Positions 34,005-44,545 of a DNA stretch of 64,000 nt are shown here, in pieces. The notes under the pieces were generated by a model. The model did no database searches. It had not been told where the DNA came from and worked only from the letters and a program-made list of their open reading frames with translations. Source of the DNA: Phycomyces nitens (taxonomy: Eukaryota; Mucoromycota; Mucoromycetes; Mucorales; Phycomycetaceae). The stretch is from the NCBI GenBank assembly GCA_022702545.1, contig JAHRBC010000001.1, positions 6,696,001 to 6,760,000 of the forward strand. Reading direction: 5' to 3'. Numbering within the stretch: position 1 is the first letter of the stretch; every line of letters starts with the position of its first letter. Position numbers and translations under genes: made by a program.

Positions 34005-36566
34005 GGATATCCAACCTCAAGTGTCCTAAATGAGATCTGCTTCCTGCTTTTTTTTCAATAAGCCAAAGTCACGTCTTTAAATCGGATATTCAAAATCAGT
34101 ATATACATATATAGAAGTGAAGAGTAATGTATTTTTGTACAGACAAATAGTGCCCAACAAATGACCATTTGCTTGCCTTGATAGATGCCGAATACAATTA
34201 CCATTCACAACCTAGTTTTTTGGGCTATATTTTCTTTAGGGTTGTCTTGGAGATCTTTTAGTGCAACCCAATCACATGGCATATAGAAATTAACGATTCA
34301 CAATGCCATCAAGACACAGATTATAAGAGTTGAAATAGGAGAATATAATTAGGTCTCTTATTCAAGGCATATCCCTGAGGATAAAGACTATCTAAAGATC
34401 ATTCTACAAGTACTAATTACCATCAAATATCAGACACAGATAAGTAAATTTAAAGGTGTATACAAATAAAGAATAGTGAATACCATACATATTCCAAGTT
34501 TTCACATAATAGGCAATCTTTTGGAGTGCAATGTATATCAGTAATGACAGTTCCAAGTTACTTGAGCCAGCTAGTATAACAAGTATATTCAGTAAAATAG
34601 TATGTATCCGTGAGCCTTTTTATTCGGCTTTGGCGAAATACATCTAAACAATCTAATGGTTAGAACTAAAGATTTGGGCATCTTTATCATATAAACAAAC
34701 TATATATTACACTTGTGATTAAACAACAACGAGTAGAGTGAAAACCAGATATTTAATGTCAAGAATTATACTGGTTCTTCAAATAGAATATTATACAATA
34801 TTTTTCTAATACTTCCTAATTTTGATACTAAAAGTCTCGCGTTATTTATGTCTAGTAAGTATTGATTGTGCAAGACCTACAAATAATGACTAGAATAGCA
34901 AATGTATACCAGACAGTAATAAATTACCAGAATACAGGTATTTTACGAGTAACGTCCAATAGGAGTAAATAGTGCCTATTCATAAAGCATTGGTTTGGGC
35001 TTTAAAGCTCTACATTTGAAACTTTCTCCAGAAACACATAGTTTACATATTACTAGGAAAACAAAGGTATGGCATGCCTTTATCCCATATTAAAGTAAAC
35101 GTCCGCAATCAAAACAAACTTTTAAAAGTTTGAAAGTTGAACTAGATTTCAATACAGCCCCATATTCAATGATGAATATCCTATCTCAAACTCACGCACA
35201 CAATTACATTATAAATATTCAATGACAAGACATCAATAGAGAATATATTCATACCAATTTTAAAAGATCTCAAACATACTAACAGGAATAACAAATTCAT
35301 AAATATGATTAGTATAATCCTTATTACTTATTGTACAATACAAATCGACCATGTAATAAGTAAACAAATTATATATCTCCAATAGTCCCTCCAAAAAAGC
35401 AATCATTCTAAATCAAAACCAATTATGCTCATCAATAACTATCACATTTATATTTTATCATTAGCCAAAAAAAAAAAAAGATTAGTAAAGTCCTCAAGCC
35501 TTACTTTCATACTTTCATTGGTATCGTTAAATTGCCTCTTTGAAAGAAGAGTCACCGGAATATAGGCCATATCAATTGTGTTTTTAACATTGTCCATTCA
35601 GGATACAATCTTCATCTATTGTTACTATTCTAGTTTCATTGCGACCAGATCAATTGGTTTACACCATCCAACTACATATACGTTGCCACATTTAAAACAC
35701 AGTAACAAATACATAGTGGCTATTGCATTCAAAGTCGCCTGATAGAACATAAATAAAGACATTCATTACAAAAAGCGCTTTATCATAATCTACAAATCAA
35801 AAACAATATAAAAAGCTCAGTTAATATCTAGTTACGCTCATCATAAAACAAACTATACTTAACTTCCAAAGGTGTAAAGATTATATTTCATAAAACATTT
35901 GGTAGCAAACACAGTTGAGCAATATACAACACAACATTGTTAACTGTAATTACTATAATAACCGAAAGCCATAGCTTTCAATGTTTTATAATTCGTAACT
36001 TCAAATATATATCATGCTAAAAAAACAATTATATTTACTTTCTTAAAAGTATCAATTCAATAGACTTACCTAAAAACTTGTTTAATAATCAAGCCATACA
36101 AAAACCATACTAACAATTAAACATTCATAAAACAAGACATAAGTTCTAACAAATAAAGTAATTCTTCAACTCAATTGCTTTACCTTTGTAATTTGTATAC
36201 ATTTGTCTTGCTTAACATGACAAATACACAAACTTGTCGCGACATCTACAACCGTTTGCAATAATCTCATAGTCTGTATTATCGTACTCTTTAATTTTAA
36301 CAGGTTTACCTTTCTCAAATATTTGAAAACATATAGTAAGACTACCATATACCATACATATATCCGTATAAAAAGAACTTACCTTACAACCCACCACAAC
36401 CCTAAACTTTCCAACCAGAATTAAACTACTATAAATATGAAAGCCATGTCAATTCCTCAGCATTAATTGTATTCACATGAATTCCGTTTCTAATATACTC
36501 GGACAAATACTTTAAATAATATCTACACTATAATTTCTAATCTACTTTCTACCTACCATTGAGCCC

Positions 36567-36770
36567 ACCACCATCCCCGATTCTTCCCAGCAAACTTGAA
36601 CGACTGACTAGGATTGGACATGCTAATGAAAACTGGCACTGGATCTAGAGCTAAAAAAACGGCTTAATAGCAACACACTCATACTTAGCTGCAACCCTCC
36701 ACCAACCCCGTCTTGAACCATCCATATCGTCGGCCTGGCCTGGACATGCGGATGAAAACTGACCACTAAA
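36567..36770. repeat. Diverged direct repeat pair
   Basis: Two copies, about 36567-36640 and 36700-36770, share a CCACCA...CCCCG start and an end with GGACATGC followed by ATGAAAACTG. They are perhaps 65-75% alike by eye. Origin unknown. Confidence 0.5.
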
Positions 36771-37261
36771 CCTACAAATGTACACAAGAAAAATATTAGT
36801 CTTAGCATACATGTATTTTCGTCGATGTCTACCACCAACCTGAAAACTTACACCACATGGTCTCTACTGGCAGGCTAACAGCTTTATCTTCAGAAATAAA
36901 TTGGCTCCTTTATATTGGACGCTTGTCCTCAAAGATTTTTGACCATTTTATGATGAAGTCCGGCGGTTTGAAGGGAATGTATTGGTATTCATGTGCTGTC
37001 ACTGGATTACCAGTGGTTGAACAACTGTTCAGCATCTTTAATATATATATATGCCAAAGAGCCTTAAGTTTATATTGATCAACTCTAGCCATCTGGTATC
37101 AATAATTCTGGACTTGCATGTTGGCACCATAACATGTGCGGCTGAAAACCGTTTCAGACTCTTCATAACAGGTGTTTGTCCCCGAAAGAGTCTGAAAAGG
37201 TTCTCATCAAGGATGGCCGCCGTTGTTGTCTTGGCACCGAAAGACTAGCAATTGAAAAATG

Positions 37262-37640
37262 GGTCTGCATCCTTTAGTGGAATTTCACCCGCTAAAGAGC
37301 TGGGACCATCTTTCATCAAGCTGAGCTTTCCGATGTCAAGACTGTGGTGTTTCCATGCTAGGTCCAGGGGAGTGGCCGCGGAAATCGTTCTTCATCAAAG
37401 GTGGTAGCTGCTGTCAAAAGTATGACAACGTCTTATTGATGCCAGAGAACGAGCTATCGAAAGAAGGCTCTGGGGTCTTAAAGTGGACAGTTGCCCATAT
37501 AAGAGTCAGAACTATCTTTCATCAAGCCCAGCTGTCTGACATCAAGACTTTGACATACTCATGTTGGAGTCAGCGAACCACCGGTAGAAAGATCAGTTGG
37601 CTTCTTTTCAATGAAAACTTTTATTGAAAAGGAATGGAGT
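37262..37640 (+). pseudogene. Coding-like tandem repeat relic
   Basis: Two units about 206 bp apart (anchor at 37311 and at 37517) align over at least 100 bp, including upstream sequence. Read in the same frame, both give F-H-Q-A-x-L-S-D-x-K-T, and most differences are synonymous third-base changes. The first unit has an in-frame TAG soon after. This suggests a repeat that was once under protein-level selection and is now decayed. The family is not recognised. Confidence 0.45.
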
Positions 37641-38934
37641 CACTTTTCATCTTGACTTGCAATCTAATGGCATTGACTTGCAATTCTCATCTTGACATGG
37701 CCTTGAAAAAATGTTTCAATTTTTTTGAAACGCTCCTTGTCGAATGACGATAGGTGGATAGCTGTTGAGCACAAAGCGGACGTTCGGAACATGACTATAA
37801 GACCATTTGGACTTGCTCAGGCAGTGGTAGATGTAAAGTGGACCCATGTACTTGACTTTCTAATTAATAGGCGCGTGTAGAGACAAGAGACAAGTAAAGA
37901 AAAATATCAATTCTTGTGGCAAAAATACAGTGATCCAAACGTGAAAAACATCTATCCATCATCAATAACGCGTCTTTATGGTTATAAAGGGCGTGTAGTA
38001 TGAGATGGAATATGGATGGATAGGAGATGGAAAGATATTTGTACTTACCTGGATCCAAATATTGGTTTGCGGCGATGAAATGGAAAGAGAGAGGGAAAGG
38101 GAAAAAAGCAAAACCTCGCCCCCAGTGCGCTAAGATATAGAAAAATTTTCAGGTGATGAAGTCATCAAAGTGTGGGAATGTATTGCTCCTCCATATATGG
38201 AAGCGCATATTTGTATGTAAATAAGTTTTCCTGAACTAATGTTAAGACTACTTCTTTTTCAATAGAAACAAGTAAAGAACTTTTAAATCGTATAGTATCA
38301 GTTTGAAAGAAGGTGGTGTTCATCGGTGTGGGAATATCTTTAAAGACAGTGGTACTTCTTTGAACGGCGGTTAGTTTCTGTACGTTACTCTAAAATGGCC
38401 CGTGCGCTTTTTATTCAGGAATGAAATGTCTTTAAAATTACATGAAGATAAGACATACAATATTTACGTCAGGGTTACTTCTACAATATATATATATATA
38501 TATTCAAGTAAAAGTTATATACAAGCTTTAGAGATTTTATGTCAAATGGTCTTGACATGCCATTTCAATGCATCTTGTCATTGCCATGATGTGCTAATCA
38601 AATGTCGAAATCATAGTCAAAGAACTTTTGCCCTTTTTTGTAGCATCTTGGCCATGTTAACCTTTACAAACATAAAAATATTAGCATTGTAATTGAACAA
38701 CATGTATAGCGGATGATCATAGAATGGTCTATATAAATATTTATAACTGATGTTCTTTGTTAATTGAAAGTACATGTGATATATGATGTTTGATATATGT
38801 CTGCTGCTTTTGTATTATTACAGTGAGATATGGATGTGTTAGCATTTTTTAAATAAAAAATAATATGAATCCGACATTTGCTGTAGAACTGACACTTCGG
38901 CTCTTATAAACGACGCTTCAATTAAGATGCTCTA

Positions 38935-39193
38935 TGTAGTATACACACCACAGTTGAGTGAAATACAGACTCCACAACCGATCTCCGGTTACTACTTGCT
39001 AATGACCCTGGCAAGTTAACATCTCAGGAATAGTTACACACCAGGCACACGTACACTTCACACTGCTACTGTGATAACCAACCATTACACGACGGGGACT
39101 TTAATTACAAGGGAATTTGAATAATAGTATATAAGCAATCATAATATTCTTTCTTCAATAAACAACACTCACAGTATTCTTATTTCCCTTACA
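38935..39193. mobile_element. Possible solo LTR
   Basis: The 259-bp segment begins TGTAGTATAC and ends CCCTTACA, a TGT...ACA border. It holds a TATATAA-like box near 39130, followed by AATAAA near 39158, as in the R/U5 layout of an LTR. No matching 5-bp target duplication was found, so this is tentative. It abuts the truncated end of the Tc1-like relic. Confidence 0.3.
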
Positions 39194-39215
39194 AGATACT
39201 AGCAAACCATATACC

Positions 39216-39662
39216 TCAATCACCACTCCAATCAAGATGAGCTTTTGCCCGTGCAAATCGTTTTTTTTTGTTCTCCTTGGAAATCATAGGCTTCTTTATC
39301 ATTTTGCGTGAGTGTATGCCATGGCTGCGCAGAAATCTCCTAAATGTGTTTGCCGATGTAGGAGTGGCAGCAGTATTTTGAATGAATGACATGGGCTGTG
39401 TTGGATCCTTCTTGATCTCACGCAAAATTTCCCTTATGTCTCTATCATCTAGCTTCTTCGGACGACCTGTGGGCTTGCTACTCTCATATGATCCAGTCTT
39501 TTTGTAATGCTTGAGTACTCGTGAAACAATGTACTTGCTTGCATTCAACTTCTTTGCAGTGTCATATTGCTTAGCACCATTAACAATGCTCTAATGTACA
39601 ATAATTGCATGAGTTACATCATCCGTATTGGGCTTCTTTGTAGAGGCAGAGTTAAGTGTCAT
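39216..39662 (-). pseudogene. Tc1/mariner-like transposase relic, 3'-truncated
   Basis: Read on the minus strand from the ATG at 39662. The first ~150 codons encode the N-terminal helix-turn-helix part of a Tc1-type transposase (K-K-L-N-A-S-K-Y-I-V-S-R-V-L-K, G-R-P-K-K-L, then F-R-R-F-L-R-S-H-G-I-H-S-R-K). There is one in-frame TAG (at about codon 28). The sequence breaks off at L-D-W-S-G-D, exactly where the catalytic DDE/D half should begin, so it cannot encode an active enzyme. A matching 5' terminal sequence may lie at 40850-40866 beyond the LINE insert. Confidence 0.82.
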
Positions 39663-39789
39663 GCTGGTAGTTTTGGTTTTTTATTGTATTATAAAAGATG
39701 TTGATTAAGAAGAAAAAGAAAATATTTGTAATTTGAGAGAATGGTCAGACTATAAAAAGTTGCGAAGTTTTTGCATACTCAGTGTATTT

Positions 39790-39801
39790 AAAGTGCAACC
39801 G
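39790..39801. repeat. Left 12-bp target-site duplication of the LINE insert
   Basis: AAAGTGCAACCG is identical to the copy at 40831-40842. It directly precedes the 5'-truncated LINE sequence. Confidence 0.8.
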
Positions 39802-40830
39802 TTCTGTTCATCTTAGATGTTATTGAGTTTTCTGACCACCTCGAGCGTAACACTAAAGGCTGGCACAACCTCAGGGTCACTGACGTTTTTATATATGATG
39901 ATAATAGTCAATCTCTACGCCTTCGGACCCGTGCTGAGTGTACCATTGTCCGTAACATAGGAAATTTGTTGGCTGCCGATCTCACTGCCGCATACGCACA
40001 CTTGACACCTTTTTTCTGGCGTAACACTTTATCTCCCAACGAACGGCCAGATTTGATTTTGCCCGCAGTCAGAGACACGGTCTCAGCCTCACCATTTGTC
40101 AAAGCCCTTTTGTAAAGGATGTCCACGATTCGCCCAATTAACTCCAAAAGGGTATCGGAATGCCTGTCGAAACATCTCCCATTTTCCACGTTTTAGCCAA
40201 CCACTCTCATCACAGTGGTGGAAGCGTTTTTGGTCCTTACCCATCCACCAAAATGTTCGTAGCTTGTGGTACTGTGCTCTGCACGATAAGCTGTCCTGTC
40301 GAGAACTGTTACACCATATCATGCCTGATATTGTCCCATCCCCACAATGTCCACTATGTCACTTCCAGGTAGAAAACGCCCTGCACTTTCTCTATCAATA
40401 TCCACTAAAATGGGAGGTGTGGGTACAAGCATGGTCCACATGCTTTGACGATCCACCTACTGAACTGGCCATTCATAACTCAATTTTTCTCCTCGAGTTT
40501 CCAATCAAAACCCGGCCTCCAAGGAAGGTCCAATCTTCTCAAATCATAAGTAGCATACTCCTCGCACTATGGCTTGCCCACTGGCGAACCGTCTTTTATG
40601 ACATTCCTTTTTCCATAACATTGGTTTACAAGCTATTTCAAACAATCATTGACCAGATAGCATTGTAAGTCGATCTCCTTTAGCCTTTTGGGCTACAATA
40701 ATTACTTCATCCAACTCCCATTAACAAAAACAAAACAAAATCACAAAAATCACAAAAATCACAAAAATAATTATGTTCCTTCAAAATAATACATAATAAA
40801 TACCAGGACTTCGTTCCCAAATACAAAAAA
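39802..40830 (+). mobile_element. 5'-truncated LINE (non-LTR retrotransposon) insertion
   Basis: A 1,029-bp insert is flanked by 12-bp direct repeats. The coding part (39814 to 40668) is the C-terminal end of a LINE polyprotein. A zinc-binding RVT-associated segment is visible: W-K-R-F-W-S-L-P-I-H-Q-N-V-R-S-L-W, then C-P-L-C-H-F-Q-V-E-N-A-L-H-F-L. It is broken by a stop at about 40112 and a shift to the next frame. The 3' region ends in A-rich repeats (ATCACAAAA units, 40737-40769) and finally a poly-A run right against the right-hand duplication. This is the classic outcome of target-primed reverse transcription. Confidence 0.82.
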
Positions 40831-40842
40831 AAAGTGCAACCG
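40831..40842. repeat. Right 12-bp target-site duplication of the LINE insert
   Basis: Second copy of AAAGTGCAACCG, immediately after the LINE poly-A tail. Confidence 0.8.
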
Positions 40843-40866
40843 ATAACAATGCATGGGGACACTGGT
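40843..40866 (-). mobile_element. Possible 5' terminus of the Tc1-like element
   Basis: On the minus strand, with the LINE removed, the sequence from about 40866 reads CCAGTGTCCCC and leads in about 170 nt to the transposase ATG. A TA dinucleotide follows outside. CAGTG ends and a TA target are typical of Tc1/mariner elements. The other terminal repeat is missing. Confidence 0.45.
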
Positions 40867-40867
40867 A

Positions 40868-41295
40868 TTGCAGGCTTTAACTGATAGCGGAGAATATGAT
40901 CAAACGTGAAGAAGGTAGGAGTACCAAAGAACCTGGTTACAATTTGATGCCATTGTGGCTTACGATGTTTGGTTGTTGAGCGAGTTGATCCAGACGACAG
41001 CTAGTAATTCGTAATATAGTTCCAGATTCTCAATCTCAGTGCGATCAGTGCTAAAGAGCAGAGCATAATCTTCCTTGAAGTGTATTAAAGAAAAGACAGA
41101 GTAGACTTTTGATAAACGAGACTGGCAATTTCTCATATTGGTTAAGCAAGGGAAACTTAGTGATACATTTTTAAGGCGATAAGATTTTAGATTTGATAAT
41201 TATGGGAGATCAGAATGAGGTCTGTGCTCCACAGGTACTACAACAAAATAGAAGAGCCGAAGTCGAAAAATAGAAATCAATGTTCTATACAGTCA
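40868..41295 (-). pseudogene. Decayed coding relic of unknown family
   Basis: The minus strand is open with a protein-like composition from about 41295 to 40964, apart from one TAA near 41208 (V-P-V-E-H-R-P-H-S-D-L-P before it, S-Y-R-L-K-N-V-S-L-S-F-P after). A frameshift near 40965 carries the reading into W-H-Q-I-V-T-R-F-F-G-T-P and on to the Tc1-like border. No family was recognised. It stands out from the surrounding AT-rich DNA by composition. Confidence 0.35.
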
Positions 41296-44200
41296 CACCA
41301 TGTTGGTTTATTATGAAAGCATGCCTGGATCTATGTTTTTCTAGTTCAGTAGGGAGGTATTGACGTAAATTATATATTAAAATCAATGGCTGGTATATAT
41401 ATAAGAATTACAATATCTTTTTTATAAAACTCGTGAAAATATTGAGTTTCTTGGTTTTTGGTTCTATTTTATAACCTACAATTTTTGTTTGACAGAATAA
41501 ACACAAATAAATTACTTGATGTGGTATCACGATAAGGTTAGTTTGACAGTAGATCTGTAGAAACGTTTTATCTGGTCATATAAGTCAAGTTTTTGTGTAG
41601 TTGACAAGGATATAAGCATCAGAGCTATCGTAAATAAGGGTGAAGGACATGTGTGGTGATTTGTGGTTGGGAGCTTTTAGATACTATGAGAGTATTATTT
41701 ATTGAATAAAGAATATTATTGTAGTTTATATAGTTATTATTTTAGTCTCTTTGTACTTTAAGCTCTATTGTGTAATTGTCTGTAATTACTGTTGTAGTGT
41801 GAGGTGTAAGTTTGTCTGTTGTATAACTATTGAGATGTTAACTTGTTATGGTCATCAGCAAGGAGTAACTAGATATCGGTTGTGGAGTTTGTATTCCAAT
41901 CAACTGTGATGTGTATACTACAACATGAAACTAATAAAATCAGCAATACATACATGATCTCGAAATCTTCTGTCATTGTCTTGGACATTCGGTATTACTA
42001 AATTTGAACACCAATTGAAGCAACTATTCTAATTGCTTGGATGAATATTTTATTATTAAATATAAAAATTTTGTCAAGAGCACAAATAGAGAGTGTTTGT
42101 CCAAAAAAATGCTTCATCTCATATCCGTGCTAACAATCCGTGGTATAATAAAAATGAGTATATCGTTAGTGTCACGCGGTGTGTTGGCTTTAGACAATAA
42201 GTGTCCAAGAAGATAGATGAAGAAAGAAAGAAAGAGATTCTGACGCAAATATCCAGCAATTCGTAGCTTAGCAAACAAATAGAATTGTTCTTCAGGAAGA
42301 AACGTAGAATCAAAAGTAAGAGAAAACGTAGAATGGGGTTTAATTGATGATTTATTTTGTTAGATATTCTAATGGTATTTATATGAATATAAATGGAAGG
42401 AATCGGAAAAGGTTGTAAGTAAAAAGGTGGAATGCTCACTCTTAAAAGAGTGGCGTGCCAATTAATAAAGAAGATGTTGTGTTTTCGATACGGACAGAAG
42501 ACCGAAGAACCACAAACACGGCATGACATTAGAAGCTCTGAATTTTATCCTGTACTTATCCTATGTTTCAAATCTACTATGCCTACCTTATTTGTTTTTG
42601 TGGAAAAGGAGTCGCAGAAATTGAAAATAAAGTATTCAGTGTAGATGAATTTGAGGAGACAATTCATAAAGCACTTTTGGAGATTATTTTTTAAATTTTG
42701 GAAGTTTAGATAATAAATAAGTCAAATAGAGCCCAATAAATGTATAGTAGCCATATATTAAATCTTTTTTTATTTCTAAATTATAAAACCATGCAACTCT
42801 TATGTTTTAAAATTTGACTTCACTCTGGCCATATTCTACTTTAAATATTATTTTAAATATATATATATATGAAAGATCAAACTTTATCCAGGGGCCTATT
42901 GTACTTTATACTGTTTGTACTAAAAATTATTTTATCATTATATCGACCAGGTCGAGAGTATTTAGGATGCTAATATGTCTTTGAGGCTTTCATATTCAAA
43001 CGCTGTTTCCTAATTTTGGTCCAATCCTTAATATTTTCAATAACTGTGCTTTCCAATCCACTTGTCTTTTTTATCTACCCTTTCGATTTGCATCACTGAC
43101 CAGCATTGACCTGGTTTGTGTACACAACTTTGTCAGATAAAATATATAGTACGAATTGCTAAAGAGTTCAGAGTACAAATATTAATAAGGTAAGGGCAGA
43201 AATACTGTAATAACACCCGGGTCTATCAATCGGTTCCAGATTATTTGATATTTATAAAAAAAAGGGTAATATACCAAATTTTTTTGTAATTATTGCGAAG
43301 AGGTATTACATGTCAGAGACGAGGAAGGATATTGTCACTATGAATAGAGCAAAAATAAAGGTAGAATAAAATGATGATTATTATGTTTATTTTGTTTATG
43401 TTTATACAATTATTCGTTATACTATTTTGATAGGTAACTCTTTGCTTATTATAAAAATAAAAATCAACTAAAGACACAGTTAGATAAAATACTATGAATT
43501 TTATACCGAGATAATAATCTGTGGTTAAGAAAGATTTGATGAGAATACCTATAAAAGTTAAGAAGGGTGAATAAAATAGGAAAGTTAAAAGCTGAATAAA
43601 ATATATTGTGTGTAAATTGAAATATTGGATTTGCTAATCCTAAAAATTGTTGTGCCAAATGGTAATACTGCGTATAAGCATTTCAATTTAATATAAAGTT
43701 AATTGACGGTGTTAAAGCAATTAGTTAGTCATTGGTCTACCTTGATCAAGGGCTCGATAGAAAATCCTTCAAAAATAATACGATGCATCTTTCAGGACTT
43801 TGTTGTTGATCAGAGCAAAATGGCAGCACATCGTGTTATTACTCTGGTTCTTTAATGTATAAGTAGTACTTATCCACAACTTTATTTTCTATCCCGATCC
43901 TACTTGGCTTTTTAAGAAAGTCGATTTTCTTTATAAATACAACTACAAAACAATATCTAATATATAAAAATTCTTTTGTATATATACAATCCTCGTAAGG
44001 TATTTAGGGTTGATAAAGAATAGATTAAGGTAATAAAAGTAAAGGGAAGTTGTAAGTAAAATGAGACTTAGTATAGTGAGGTTTTTAATGAGTAGAAGAA
44101 GTTGGTATCAATTAAGATGATGTTGCTAGTCTGTGTTCCTGTCCCTTTTATACTGATGTTATCATTCGTAGTCCATGCTTGCTTCACTATTTATATTGAA

Positions 44201-44438
44201 TACTGGGATTGATTATAGATGTCTTTATCGTACTTATAGATGTCCAAATACAACACCTCGTAATCATTTTAACTTTGATTAATACCAATTTGAGCCCATT
44301 TACATGTAAGCTTTGTATTGAAGACTAACATATTTGGGCTACAAGTTCAGAAAAAAATATCCAATAATAAATTACTTTATTTAAAAACAATAAAAAAGAG
44401 AAAACATTTTTTTTTTGGTTTTGAGACGTATCATTTAC
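41296..44438. other. AT-rich island, middle part, nothing assigned
   Basis: About 3.1 kb of very AT-rich sequence with short frames only. No coding pattern, RNA gene or clear repeat was seen. Confidence 0.55.
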
Positions 44439-44545
44439 CTGTTCATCCTCTGGATAAAGCTCCTGCATGATACTTGAGCCAACACCTTTATTGTGCTCCA
44501 CATCTGCCTCTTCTCCGTTTTGTTCTTTGTCGCTGATTGTGGTCT
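44439..44545 (-). pseudogene. Isolated exon-like fragment
   Basis: On the minus strand a 107-nt segment is bounded by an AG acceptor (after ACCAG) and a GTAAAT donor. It reads E-T-T-I-S-D-K-E-Q-N-G-E-E-A-D-V and continues to M-Q-E-L-Y-P-E-D-E-Q. Its composition is far from the AT-rich surroundings. No joining exon could be found on either side, so it is best taken as a relic or an exon of an unresolved gene. Confidence 0.35.

Larger units (their letters stand above)
34005..38934. other. AT-rich, gene-poor island, left part
   Basis: No gene could be supported. The sequence up to about 36540 is extremely AT-rich, with many stops. A somewhat GC-richer patch (36550-37640) contains degenerate direct repeats and coding-like fragments, listed separately. 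A TA run lies near 38485-38501. Confidence 0.6.

Noticed and set aside
34700..36500. Possible mitochondrial DNA insertion because of extreme AT content
   Set aside because: I saw no recognisable mitochondrial gene, tRNA or rRNA segment in it.
40250..40380. Overlapping plus-strand Cys-rich frame near 40160
   Set aside because: It is an out-of-frame reading of the LINE polyprotein tail; the zinc-binding C-P-L-C-H frame is the real one.
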